Below, in pieces: positions 8,183-17,475 of a stretch of DNA of 64,000 nt. The notes below the pieces were generated by a model. That model saw only the letters and a program-made list of their open reading frames with translations. It made no database searches and was not told where the DNA came from. The first letter of the stretch is position 1; every line of letters starts with the position of its first letter. Position numbers and translations under genes: made by a program. The stretch is from Chitinophaga silvisoli (lineage in GTDB: Bacteria; Bacteroidota; Bacteroidia; Chitinophagales; Chitinophagaceae), in contig NZ_QTJV01000002.1 in the NCBI RefSeq assembly GCF_003412465.1, forward strand, positions 310,001 to 374,000. Reading direction: 5' to 3'.

Positions 8183-8541
8183 GACTATTCGTTTTAAAAG
8201 GACTGCAAGGCTGCTGACACAGCCCTACAGACCAAACAACAGAGAACAGAAGGTTGATTTTTGGGTCCGTCCCCGGCAGGTATACGCATAGCAATACCTT
8301 TTCCGACGAGGGATCAGTTATTTTTCCAGGGTGAATAATAAAACTGAATTTGTTTATACAGTGGTGGGCTGTATCAGGTGGTGGTATGGAACAAATTTAA
8401 CGGGAGAGAAGCTATTTTCCAAAAAATAGTCCATAAATTTTGTAGACTAAGCGAAAGGGAATGATTCTCAATACGGTACAAGAAGCTATGATTGCGAAAA
8501 TCCCCTTTCGCAGTAATTACCTGGTCTTAAAATACGGGTTA
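8183..8541. other. Intergenic stretch with two inverted repeats
   Basis: No gene recognised. A hairpin CTATTTT/AAAAATAG lies at 8412-8429. GCGAAAGGG at 8451-8459 is repeated in inverted form at 8503-8511; the right arm can also form a tighter local hairpin. Either may end the small transcript read leftward from 8694. Confidence 0.4.
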
Positions 8542-8694
8542 TCAGTGCGTTGCTTTCCTGCTGCTGTAGTGATATACTGTTGTCCGATGTCTTTCTTTGC
8601 TCACTTTGCCTTTGTGGCCGTAGATTTTGTTTACAATAACAAATACAACTGTAATGCTCGCAATGATAACATAATGCAATACGATTGAAGGCAT
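8542..8694 (-). CDS. Small single-span membrane protein, 50 residues
   Basis: A complete ATG-to-TGA frame encoding 50 residues: the N-terminus MPSIVLHYVIIASITVV leads into a hydrophobic helix at about 3-22, followed by a strongly basic tail rich in Lys, Arg and His (KIYGHKGKVSKERHR). The hydrophobic-then-basic layout fits an inner-membrane peptide with a cytoplasmic tail. There is no clear Shine-Dalgarno sequence, as is common in this phylum. The gene is isolated between the GH43 gene (196 bases upstream) and the membrane peptide at 7985-8182. No function can be assigned. Confidence 0.5.
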   Translation of the reverse strand: MPSIVLHYVIIASITVVFVIVNKIYGHKGKVSKERHRTTVYHYSSRKATH

Positions 8695-8890
8695 AATGTT
8701 GGTGGAATAAATTTGTTGATAGTGCTGTTTAATGCTGTCTTTAGTGCGCCCTTAAACTTAACCGATTTCGTAGTAAAAGATACTGCACTCTCATGAATTT
8801 AACATCACACTTTCCTGTTATTAACAAACATTAACACGCCCCGCCGAGCCTGCATTTATGTATCATTGCGAAACATATTATAATAAATGT

Positions 8891-9913
8891 TTACAGTATA
8901 CGTAATTCTGTCTTTACAGATACTGGTTTGCCAAAAACGGGCATTCCATCCTTCCCCCAGGTGAAGGGCTGCATACGCGGCGAACGCTTACCCCCACAGC
9001 CATCTCCCGGGTTATCATTGGCATGATAGAGAATCCAGTTTTCCTTACCATCAGGTGATGTGAAGAAGGAATTATGTCCCGGTGCAAATACCCCGTTTTC
9101 CGGTGATTGCATGAACATGGCCTTTGTACTCTTCTTCCAGCTGGTGCTGTCCAGGAGATTGCTATTGCCATCGGCCACCAGCATGCCCAGGGCGTAAAAA
9201 TCCGTCCAGCAGGCGGAGGCACTGTAGCATAAAAACAGCTTATTGCCATGCTTCAGGATCTCCGGCCCCTCGTTCACGTTGACGTGTGGCAGGTTTGGAT
9301 CATTCAGATCACCATGCGTTTCCCAGTCAAATACAGGGCGGGAAATTCTTACCCGTTGGCCCGTAATGGTGAGAGGGTCTTTCATTTCCGCGATATAAAT
9401 GTCCTGCTCGCCATTCTTATCTCCTTCCCATCCGGACCAGATCATATACAACTTTTGTTTGTGCTCAAATATGGAAGCATCGATAGCCCATTTGTCTGCC
9501 GGGTCACTTACTTTACCTTTCATTTCCCAGCTACCTTTCATCGGATCGGGAGAGCTATTCTCCAATACATAGATGCGGTGGTGCTGGTTGTCGCCATCAT
9601 CAGCACTGAAGTATACATACCACTTGCCCCGCAGGAAGTGGATTTCCGGTGCCCAGATTTCTTTAGAGAAAGAACCGCTGGCAGGTGGTGTCCAGATGTT
9701 CTTATGAGGTGCTTCTCCCAGTTTAGCCATATTGGCTGTTTTCCACAATTCCAGGTGATTACCTACGGTATGCATGTAATAGTAATATCCATCCTTATAC
9801 GTTACCCAGGGATCTGCCCCGGAGGACATGAGGGGATTGCGAAAGGAGGTCTTCTGCTGTGCATTGCAGGCGAAGGCACAGAGCAGTACAAAAAGCCGGA
9901 AAATAGATTTCAT
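8891..9913 (-). CDS. Glycoside hydrolase family 43 (arabinan/xylan-active type)
   Basis: 340 residues with an N-terminal export signal; Cys16 in CAFACNAQQ could be lipidated, though the lipobox is not ideal. The five-bladed propeller catalytic residues are visible: base Asp34 (GADPWVTYKDGYYYY), pKa modulator Asp145 (WAIDASIFEH) and acid Glu215 (VNEGPEIL). Family 43 enzymes are inverting alpha-L-arabinofuranosidases, arabinanases or beta-xylosidases; the single-domain layout suggests action on arabinan or arabinoxylan side chains, but the specificity is inferred. It is the last gene of the sigma/FecR/SusCD locus, separated from the DUF3823 gene by a terminator hairpin. Confidence 0.9.
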   Translation of the reverse strand: MKSIFRLFVLLCAFACNAQQKTSFRNPLMSSGADPWVTYKDGYYYYMHTVGNHLELWKTANMAKLGEAPHKNIWTPPASGSFSKEIWAPEIHFLRGKWYVYFSADDGDNQHHRIYVLENSSPDPMKGSWEMKGKVSDPADKWAIDASIFEHKQKLYMIWSGWEGDKNGEQDIYIAEMKDPLTITGQRVRISRPVFDWETHGDLNDPNLPHVNVNEGPEILKHGNKLFLCYSASACWTDFYALGMLVADGNSNLLDSTSWKKSTKAMFMQSPENGVFAPGHNSFFTSPDGKENWILYHANDNPGDGCGGKRSPRMQPFTWGKDGMPVFGKPVSVKTELRIL

Positions 9914-9922
9914 ATACTAGAA

Positions 9923-9964
9923 TTAAAAAACCGCTGAATGCAAATTTTCATTGCACTCAGCGGT
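9923..9964 (-). terminator. Intrinsic terminator between DUF3823 gene and GH43
   Basis: ACCGCTGAATGCAA pairs with TTGCACTCAGCGGT (one mismatch); read leftward the stem is followed by a run of six T. It would end or attenuate transcription from the SusCD genes before GH43, letting GH43 be expressed at a different level. Confidence 0.7.
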
Positions 9965-9980
9965 CCACTGATGATAAATA

Positions 9981-10697
9981 TTAAAGGTCAATTTTTACTA
10001 CGGTAGAATAGAGCAGATCTTCCACACCGGCGATCTTGACCCCAATTCTTGCAAACGCATAATTCTGATCGCCTGTTGTACCTACTGATGACATAGAAGA
10101 AGGAATGTCTACAGACATAGATACATTGTTCAAATCAGTAATACTACTACCTGTCACCGCAGTCCTTACTTTATAATTGCTCTGGTCTACGATGCTGGTT
10201 TGGTTCAGGTAAAGATACACGTTTTCAATACTCCTCGCATTGGCATCCGTGATGATCTGTTCCAGTTTGAAGGTAGCTACTGCAGTAGTTCCACTCTTGC
10301 TGATCTGCTGGTTGCGGATCATGTAGTAAGGCATCACCTCAATGTTCATGGTCGTGCTGCCAGAAATCTTCAGGGGAATGGTATCGCTATTGGTAGCATT
10401 GTTAATGATTGATCTGAATGGTCCCTGGCCTGCAGGTATAATCAGCTTGTAATTACCGTTGAAGAGGAGGGAAGAGAAAGAACCATCTTCTTTTACCTGC
10501 ACGGCAATAGCGCCGCTCTTACCCCAACCTGGTTCCCACAGTTCAAAATTTACAGCCAGTGAAGCTACGTTGATGGCCTCACCCTGGTATGTAATGCTAC
10601 CCTGAAAAGTAGTCTTTGGTTCATCATAATTATCCTTCTTGCATGCAAATGCAGTCATGGCAATCAATAGACCGGTGATATATTTTCTACGAAACAT
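9981..10697 (-). CDS. DUF3823-type lipoprotein of a SusCD locus
   Basis: About 238 residues from the ATG at 10697 (another ATG lies three codons upstream). A signal peptide ends in a lipobox-like AFAC followed by KKDNYDEP, so an outer-membrane lipoprotein is likely. The early TFQGSITYQGEAI segment resembles a carboxypeptidase-regulatory/prealbumin-like fold, and the protein is predicted all-beta. DUF3823 proteins occur directly after SusD in many Bacteroidota glycan loci and are thought to be surface glycan-binding proteins. The gene starts about 11 bases after the SusD stop and should be cotranscribed with it. Confidence 0.8.
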   Translation of the reverse strand: MFRRKYITGLLIAMTAFACKKDNYDEPKTTFQGSITYQGEAINVASLAVNFELWEPGWGKSGAIAVQVKEDGSFSSLLFNGNYKLIIPAGQGPFRSIINNATNSDTIPLKISGSTTMNIEVMPYYMIRNQQISKSGTTAVATFKLEQIITDANARSIENVYLYLNQTSIVDQSNYKVRTAVTGSSITDLNNVSMSVDIPSSMSSVGTTGDQNYAFARIGVKIAGVEDLLYSTVVKIDL

Positions 10698-10707
10698 AAT
10701 TAACATT

Positions 10708-12600
10708 TTACTGATTAGGATTCTTTACCAGCTTAGGGTTATTACTCAGGATATCTGCAGAGATAGAAGAGTAATAGTTACCCAGGTTGAAGCGGTGTGC
10801 CGCAGTTACGTTTGCTGATTTTACCACTTTGTATACGTACTTACCATTGTTTGCACTTCCCGGGTTGTAGATCTTGTAAGGCCACAGACCATAGATCTGG
10901 GTATTTACTTTATCAGCTTTTCCAATGTTGGAAATCACCTCGGCAGCACTGAGGCTTTCGCCATTCCATACTTTGTGAGCCAGGCGCCAGCGTTTGTTGT
11001 CAAACAGTTCATGACCTTCAAATGCCAGTTCTACTTTTCTTTCATGTACAATCCTGTCGAAGGTGATATCGGTAGCAGCCAGTGGTATAGTCAGTCCCGC
11101 TCTTGCACGTACTGTGTTCATATAACCCGCTGCTACTGCAGGCTGATTCAGTTCGAATGCTGCTTCTGCGGCATTCAGCAGTACTTCAGCATAACGGTAG
11201 CGTACCCACCAAACTTCACTCTGTGTACCCAGCTGACCGGAACCAACAGTTGGATCCATGAACTTACGTACCAGGAAACCTGTTTGTGCAGAATACTCTT
11301 TACCATCGATCGGGCCATCCATACCTACTACCTGTACGCCTGTAGGGCCACCAGGTATGTTGCCGATTTCACCATAGGTATCACCGCTGATGATGCTGTA
11401 AGCACCGTTATTCCAGTACATGATACCTGCCCAGATATCCAGTGCTTTGCCTTTGAATTTAGAGCCGGGCAGCATGATGGTACCACCTAATCTGGCATCT
11501 CTGCCAGCGAAGATGTCACCTGGATTATCGTAGTAGATATAATCGCTACCGGCATTAGTAGCAAATGGTGCATATGTATTATCCAGTTTTTCGAATTGCT
11601 CAGCGAGGTTAAGGGAAGGATTCACACGACCACCCTGTTGCTCTTCGGCAGAAGACCATGGCTGGTTAGTAATCGTCCATCCCTGTACCTTTCCGCTTTT
11701 CAATTTGAAATCCTGTGCGAAGATGACTTCCGGGTTATTGGCCTTATCATAAAATGCTGCAGCGAAGTTGTCCTGCAGATCTTCTGTTTTCTTCTGATAC
11801 AGGGAATACTTACCACCATTGATCAGTTCCTGTGCAGCAGCCAGTGCTTTCGTATAGTAGCCTTCTGCTTTGTCAGCAGGGATGCCTACTTCGCCACCGG
11901 CAGTGAATACGGATGGGGTGCTTACCCCATATTTTGCAATAGAACCTGCATACAGTGCTGCTCTTGCCTGCATGGCCAATGCCACACCTTTGGTAGCTCT
12001 TGACTGTGTAGCAGGATCATCAGGGAGCATTGTTTTGATGGTATCCATTTCTGCAATCACAAAATCATATACTTCAGATTCTTTTGCTCTTGCATGTTGC
12101 AGATAGGTAGGGTCACCACTAAAATTGTAAGTCATCGGCTCCGTGATCAGGGGCACACCACCCATACGTTTTACTTCTTCAAAGTACAGGGCAGCACGCA
12201 GGAAACGGGCTTCACCCAGGAAACGGGTACGTGCCTCTTCACTTAATGCTGTAGCGGCGGAACACTTTTGAATAAACAGGTTCAGATCGCGGATCTGACC
12301 ATAATCCCACAAACGCCACCAGTCATATGGATAGTCAATCTGCTGTACACGCCAGTATTCGCTGGCCTGGGACGGAAATGCTTCGTCAAAATTTGTATAC
12401 TCGGGCCAGTTGGTAATCGTTTGCTGATCTACATAACGGTTATAGAGGTCCGCCAGTACTGACAATACCAGGCTCTCACTTTTCCATACTGCTTCGTCTG
12501 TCAGGATATTGGAAGGATCAGTTTGCAGGAAGTCAGCATCCTTTTTACAACCAAACACAAACACAAGGGCTGCTGATATGATTAACAGATATTTTCTCAT
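10708..12600 (-). CDS. SusD/RagB family nutrient-binding outer-membrane lipoprotein
   Basis: 630 residues with a type II signal ending FVFGC at Cys18, followed by the classical SusD start (DADFLQTDPSNILTDEAVW). Tetratricopeptide-like helical repeats follow (RARFLGEARFLRAALYFEEVKRMGGVPLI is the characteristic stretch near 125-155), and the C-terminal RYAEVLLNAAEAAFEL, FDRIVHERKVELAFEGHELFDNKRW signatures are intact. SusD proteins form the lid that hands glycan to the SusC channel. It lies 20 bases after the SusC stop. Confidence 0.96.
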   Translation of the reverse strand: MRKYLLIISAALVFVFGCKKDADFLQTDPSNILTDEAVWKSESLVLSVLADLYNRYVDQQTITNWPEYTNFDEAFPSQASEYWRVQQIDYPYDWWRLWDYGQIRDLNLFIQKCSAATALSEEARTRFLGEARFLRAALYFEEVKRMGGVPLITEPMTYNFSGDPTYLQHARAKESEVYDFVIAEMDTIKTMLPDDPATQSRATKGVALAMQARAALYAGSIAKYGVSTPSVFTAGGEVGIPADKAEGYYTKALAAAQELINGGKYSLYQKKTEDLQDNFAAAFYDKANNPEVIFAQDFKLKSGKVQGWTITNQPWSSAEEQQGGRVNPSLNLAEQFEKLDNTYAPFATNAGSDYIYYDNPGDIFAGRDARLGGTIMLPGSKFKGKALDIWAGIMYWNNGAYSIISGDTYGEIGNIPGGPTGVQVVGMDGPIDGKEYSAQTGFLVRKFMDPTVGSGQLGTQSEVWWVRYRYAEVLLNAAEAAFELNQPAVAAGYMNTVRARAGLTIPLAATDITFDRIVHERKVELAFEGHELFDNKRWRLAHKVWNGESLSAAEVISNIGKADKVNTQIYGLWPYKIYNPGSANNGKYVYKVVKSANVTAAHRFNLGNYYSSISADILSNNPKLVKNPNQ

Positions 12601-12620
12601 CTAATTGCTGTATTAAAGGA

Positions 12621-15600
12621 TCAAAAGGAAAGGTCAAAACCAATATTCACATACTTGCTTTGTGGATAAGTCAGACCGTTATCATCAGAGACTTCAGCGT
12701 CTATACCTGTCTTACGCAGATTGTCGATAGAGAACAGGTTGTAAGCGTTGATGTATGCACGGAAACGTTCGATTTTAGCTTTCGCCAGGATGTGCTTGGG
12801 AATGGTATAACCCAGTTCCAGTGTACGTGCCCTGATGTAATGAACGTTAGTCAGCCAGAAGTCGGAGTCTACATTATAGTTGCTGTGACCACCATTATTG
12901 AAACGCAGTGCAGGGTACTTACCCGGGATCCATTTGCTGTTTACATTATAAGGATCTTCCCTGTGCCAGCGGTCGTTGTAGAACTCAGCCAGCAGGTTGC
13001 CCTGGTTGGTATAAGGAATACGCATTTCCCATTTACGGTTGAAGGAGTAACCGGTACCTGCAGAGAAATCAGCTCTGAAATCAAAGTTGCTATATGCCAC
13101 CGTGAAGTTGATACCACCGTTCATGATTGGGTTCTTACCTGTACCCCATCCGATAGGACGCTGATCCAGGTCGTTGATCACACCATCGCCATTCCAGTCT
13201 TTGTAAATCAGGTCACCCGGTAATAATGTTTTGTTCCCCGCCCCGTCTACGTTTACTTTATAGTTGTTGATTTCTTCCTGTGACTGGAATTGTCCGATTG
13301 CGTTATATCCCCAGAATGTATTGCTAAACCTGGTTTCGCCTGAGTTGCGATAGTGATCCCAGGAGTTCAGGAATACCGGTTTGTAGCTTTTCAGCGTCTT
13401 TGCACGCGCATAAGAGAAGTTAGCACCTACAGAGAAACGTACTTTTTTGTATTCACCTCTATAGTTGATGGAGAACTCACCACCGGCTACCTGGTCACTC
13501 TTCACGTTTTCGAAAGGCAATGTATAACCCAGTTCGCTCGGTACAAGGATGTCATATTTGGTACCTAACAGCCCTGTTCTCTTTCTTCTGAAGAAATCTA
13601 CCGCACCACTGATCCTGTTGTCCCAGAAACCATAGTCAGCACCGATATCTGTTGTTTTACTTACATACCAGGAGATGTTATCGATAGGTACGCCTTTGTA
13701 AGCAGAACCGATTACTGATTTACCATCCAGGATGACTGTAGATGAGTTGTAGTTATAACCGGAGAGATAGTCATACGCCGTCAAAGGAATCGCATCATCA
13801 CCCAGTTTACCATAAGAACCTCTCAGTTTCAGTTCGCTCAGTGTTCTCTTACCACCTACGAGGTTCTGGAAGAATTTTTCTTCGCTGATACGCCAGCCAG
13901 CCTGCATGGCAGGGAAAGTACCCCAGCGTTTGTTAGGCGCAAATTTCCAGGACGCATCTCTTCTTGCGGATACTTCCAGGTAATATTTGCTGTCGTAGTT
14001 ATAAGTGAACCGGCCGATGTAACCCAGACGGGCAGTAGTAGAGTCAGTATCATTATAGGTATCCATGGTACTGAAATAGATCAAAGGCAGATCGTTGGTA
14101 GTTGGTACGGCATGAACCCAGCTGGCCAGTTCCCTTCTCTTGATCCTTTCTGCTACTACGGTACCGCCTATGTTATGCTTGCCAAATGAGTGCGCATAGT
14201 TCAGTTGCAGCTGAATGGTAGGAGACAGGTTGGTGTGGTTGTCTCTTTCTCTCCATGGATTGGAGCTACCACCAGATACATTGTAGGTATCCGTGTTTGG
14301 ATCATAAGTGTATACATTATAAGTATACTCGTGACCATTCATAATTCTGTTCGCATAATAATAGGAGAACAGGCCTTTTGCGGTCAGCCCATCGATCGGG
14401 AATTTATATTCTGCGTTCAGGTTAGTCTGGAGTACACGCCAGTCTTCATGCCAGTAGCCAGACAATTTCTTGTTCTGCAATGCCCAGTTTTCGGTATTAT
14501 GACCGATGTTGTTTGGGTAGTTAGGATTGTCATTTGCATATGGACGTTCGATGGGCGTGTTACGCAGGATAGCAAAACGCGCTTCCCAGTAGTCATCAGT
14601 ACCTGGTACACCTGGCTGGTCCCTGGTTTCAACACGGCCATTGATTTGAGCACCGATCTTGAAGTTGTCAGAAACGTTTGCTTCGATGTTACTCTGAATG
14701 TTTGTACGTTCAAAAGTAAATTCTCTGCCCAGTACAGAATATTGTTTCAGGTGAGTAGCGGATACGTAGTAGTTGATTCTGTCAGAGCCACCGCTGAAGT
14801 TCAGGTTCAGGTTAGTCAGTGGAGCATTGTCTTTTACAATAAATTTGTACCAGTCAAAGCTCTTGTAACCTGGTTCAGTACCAGCTTTCCATTTTTCCAG
14901 TTCTGCCTGGGTAATAGTTGTAGCACCATACTGGTTCATTTCAGCATCTGCTTTACCTGCCATCCACTCATAAGCGTTTACGCCTTTAGGAAAGCGGGTC
15001 CAGTTTTGCCAGCCGGTATATGCGGACAGATTAATTGTATTTCGGCTATTCAGTTTACCTCTCTTGGTAGTTACCACCACTACGCCATTTGCAGCACGCA
15101 TACCATAGATAGCAGCAGAAGCATCTTTCAGTACGGTGATGGTTTCGATATCGTTTGGAGCGATGTTGTTGAACTGAAGCTGATCCTGCTGGATCCCATC
15201 AATCACATATAAAGGGTCGCCCATGTTACGAATCTGGATAGAAGCACTTGCACCGGGGCGGCTATCGGACATGCGAAAGGTAACACCCGGCAGTTTCCCT
15301 GCCAGTACTGTACTCACGGTAGAACCAGCATGTACATCGCCCAGATCCTTTGCGGAGATGGCGGCGATTGCACCGGTGAGTGATTCTTTCTTTTGTGTAC
15401 CATAACCTACGATTACCACATCGCTCAGTGAAGTTGCAGAAGGTTCCAGTGTTACGTTGATCACGCTGAGACCATTCAGCTCTACTTCTTTTGAAGTATA
15501 GCCTACATAAGAGAAGATGAGGGTACCGGAGAGGTCGGGAGCATTGAAAGCGAAGTTACCGCCGGCATCAGTGACAGCACCGCTTGAGGTATTTTTGAGT

Positions 15601-16061
15601 TTTACGTTTACCCCAGGGAGTGGCGTTCCTTTTTCATCTACCACTTTACCTGTGATACGTACTACTGCATCAGCGGCATAAGTCACCTCTTCTTCTCTAC
15701 GTAATCGATTGAGTACAATTTGCCGGCCATCGACCTGATAGGAGAGTTGCAATGGGGCGAGTAACTTGTCCAGTACCTTTCCAAGAGGCTCCTGTTTCGC
15801 TTCCAGATTCACTTTGCGGGAAGCGCTGATGAGCGTGGAAGAATAGAGAAATTTCACATCGGCAGCTTGTTCGATTTTAGACAATACCTGGTCAACTGAC
15901 TGCTGACGGACATCTATTGATACAGGCTTGGTGAGAATTTCCTGGGCCTCAGTGGACTTTGCAAAAGTGAGACCGGTACATAACGTGGCAATTAGCAGCT
16001 GGTAAAAGCATGTACGCATGACCATAAAGATTAAATCATGGATTCGTAGTCTTTTTTTCAT
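12621..16061 (-). CDS. SusC/RagA family TonB-dependent receptor with N-terminal STN domain
   Basis: 1146 residues in order: signal peptide (about 1-38), an STN secretin/TonB N-terminal domain (about 45-100, SIDVRQQSVDQVLSKIEQ) that in FecA-type receptors contacts the anti-sigma factor, a carboxypeptidase-regulatory-like domain (about 135-210), the plug (DVVIVGYGTQKKESLTGAI, then PLYVIDGIQ and ASAAIYGMRAANGVVVVTTK), and a 22-strand barrel ending in aromatic NIGFDLSF. The STN domain with sigma and FecR genes directly upstream implies transcriptional signalling when substrate binds. Together with SusD it imports an oligosaccharide across the outer membrane using TonB energy. Confidence 0.97.
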   Translation of the reverse strand: MKKRLRIHDLIFMVMRTCFYQLLIATLCTGLTFAKSTEAQEILTKPVSIDVRQQSVDQVLSKIEQAADVKFLYSSTLISASRKVNLEAKQEPLGKVLDKLLAPLQLSYQVDGRQIVLNRLRREEEVTYAADAVVRITGKVVDEKGTPLPGVNVKLKNTSSGAVTDAGGNFAFNAPDLSGTLIFSYVGYTSKEVELNGLSVINVTLEPSATSLSDVVIVGYGTQKKESLTGAIAAISAKDLGDVHAGSTVSTVLAGKLPGVTFRMSDSRPGASASIQIRNMGDPLYVIDGIQQDQLQFNNIAPNDIETITVLKDASAAIYGMRAANGVVVVTTKRGKLNSRNTINLSAYTGWQNWTRFPKGVNAYEWMAGKADAEMNQYGATTITQAELEKWKAGTEPGYKSFDWYKFIVKDNAPLTNLNLNFSGGSDRINYYVSATHLKQYSVLGREFTFERTNIQSNIEANVSDNFKIGAQINGRVETRDQPGVPGTDDYWEARFAILRNTPIERPYANDNPNYPNNIGHNTENWALQNKKLSGYWHEDWRVLQTNLNAEYKFPIDGLTAKGLFSYYYANRIMNGHEYTYNVYTYDPNTDTYNVSGGSSNPWRERDNHTNLSPTIQLQLNYAHSFGKHNIGGTVVAERIKRRELASWVHAVPTTNDLPLIYFSTMDTYNDTDSTTARLGYIGRFTYNYDSKYYLEVSARRDASWKFAPNKRWGTFPAMQAGWRISEEKFFQNLVGGKRTLSELKLRGSYGKLGDDAIPLTAYDYLSGYNYNSSTVILDGKSVIGSAYKGVPIDNISWYVSKTTDIGADYGFWDNRISGAVDFFRRKRTGLLGTKYDILVPSELGYTLPFENVKSDQVAGGEFSINYRGEYKKVRFSVGANFSYARAKTLKSYKPVFLNSWDHYRNSGETRFSNTFWGYNAIGQFQSQEEINNYKVNVDGAGNKTLLPGDLIYKDWNGDGVINDLDQRPIGWGTGKNPIMNGGINFTVAYSNFDFRADFSAGTGYSFNRKWEMRIPYTNQGNLLAEFYNDRWHREDPYNVNSKWIPGKYPALRFNNGGHSNYNVDSDFWLTNVHYIRARTLELGYTIPKHILAKAKIERFRAYINAYNLFSIDNLRKTGIDAEVSDDNGLTYPQSKYVNIGFDLSF

Positions 16062-16158
16062 AACTTGAATTGTGTTCCTGTTTGTAATGGGAAATAGAAA
16101 GGGTGTCTTATCCCAGTGGAGCGGGTATAAGGCGGTGCCGCAAGAGTATTATTTTTTC

Positions 16159-16186
16159 AGCCAGTGGTACGGCCATACCGCTGGCT
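16159..16186. terminator. Hairpin in the FecR-SusC intergenic region
   Basis: AGCCAGTGGTA pairs with TACCGCTGGCT around a 6-base loop (one G-T style mismatch). Its T-run lies on the plus-strand side, yet the genes around it read leftward, so it may be an RNA structure in the SusC leader and not a true terminator for this operon. Confidence 0.4.
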
Positions 16187-16315
16187 TTTTCATTACGTGA
16201 TGTAAAGCATAAGTATCAGTGTAATTTATTTGTTCTCAATAACGTATTTCGTGGAATAGTGTGTCAACGGGGGAACTCTCTACATTCCTTATTAGCTACG
16301 CGTACGTGAACACTA

Positions 16316-17377
16316 TTAATGACATCCTTTGGTTGTTATAGTAATTTCATTTCCTGCGATCGTACAGTTTGCTTCCAGCGCCTGGCAGATAAGCTTTAAT
16401 TTTTCTTTTAGTGGTTCGTCATCCAGGGATGCTGTCAATTTACAGCCGGCCATCAGGGTTTTGTCATAGTTGATATGTACACCATAGGCTTTTTCCAGCA
16501 GGTTAAACACACTATCTGCGGATGCGTCAGCAAATACAAACGAGTACAGCTCTGTTATAGTTGGCTGGGCATTGATGGCTACTGTCATTGGCAATACATC
16601 TAACGCATGAGTGGAACGTTTCAGTATCGCCTGCTGGTTAGCCGACAAATTTGCCCTTGCATCGTTCTCTTTTGGTTGTATCGCGATGGCTACTTTCCCT
16701 GTTTTTACTGCTACACTCACCAGGGTATCTTCGTCATAGGCCCTCACCATGAATGAGGTACCGAGTACGTTGATCACCATTTCGTTGGCATATACTACAA
16801 AAGGTTCGATGTTTCTTTTTACTTCAAAAAATGCAGCGCCGGAAAGGAATACCTGACGATGGCATTTGCCGCCAGGACAGGTGGAATAACTAATCCGGGC
16901 ACCGGGTTGCAGAATCACGGAACTACCATCGGGCAGGCTGACAGTTTCAGGCTTTTTGCCTTTGTTGATGTTCTCAACGAAGGCATTTTCCTTTGTTTCG
17001 GCCTTTGCCACCAGCTCATGGTAAGCACTGTGATCCGGCTTGTTCAGGGTGAACCACATAACGGTGGTTGCCACCAGGGCAATCAGCACGGCAGCTGCAA
17101 GATACCAGGGGCGTAAATTCCTGACAGGTCTTTGCGGTGTCTCCATACTTTCACGAATATGCTGCCAGATGGCATCGCTGGATTTTTCCTTCAACTCAAA
17201 TGCCGGTAGCTGGGAAGCAGCCAGAATAATGGTGCGTGCCTGCAAAATAGCAGCTCCCTGCTCAGGATAATTCCGCGAAATGGATTCCCAATGACCTGCG
17301 TTTTCGCCATATTTTACCCAGGCGACAAAGCTGTCGTTGGTCACAAAATCGGCCGTATCGAAGTTTGAGTAATCCAT
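16316..17377 (-). CDS. FecR family anti-sigma factor
   Basis: 353 residues. A cytoplasmic sigma-binding region (about 1-85) precedes one membrane helix (about 86-108, WYLAAAVLIALVATTVMWF). The periplasmic FecR domain follows (SLPDGSSVILQPGARISY, VFLSGAAFFEVKRN, VNVLGTSFMVRAY-like order) and then a DUF4974/secretin-like C-terminal domain from about 275. It would hold the ECF sigma factor inactive until the STN domain of the SusC protein signals substrate. The gene begins 98 bases after the sigma gene ends, on the same strand. Confidence 0.94.
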   Translation of the reverse strand: MDYSNFDTADFVTNDSFVAWVKYGENAGHWESISRNYPEQGAAILQARTIILAASQLPAFELKEKSSDAIWQHIRESMETPQRPVRNLRPWYLAAAVLIALVATTVMWFTLNKPDHSAYHELVAKAETKENAFVENINKGKKPETVSLPDGSSVILQPGARISYSTCPGGKCHRQVFLSGAAFFEVKRNIEPFVVYANEMVINVLGTSFMVRAYDEDTLVSVAVKTGKVAIAIQPKENDARANLSANQQAILKRSTHALDVLPMTVAINAQPTITELYSFVFADASADSVFNLLEKAYGVHINYDKTLMAGCKLTASLDDEPLKEKLKLICQALEANCTIAGNEITITTKGCH

Positions 17378-17475
17378 GTATAGTTATAAAGACGGGGTAG
17401 GGGCGTTTTAACTCACTTTTGTTAAAGTTTTTTTAAAATCTTTTTGAGAGGGGCAGGTGCGTGTTAACAAAGTTT

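Noticed and set aside
8070..8294. 74-codon minus-strand frame overlapping the small membrane protein gene
   Set aside because: It overlaps the better 7985-8182 frame out of phase and has no coherent domain or start signal.
8461..8688. 75-codon plus-strand frame
   Set aside because: Antisense to the 50-residue membrane peptide frame, which has a cleaner composition; no start signal.
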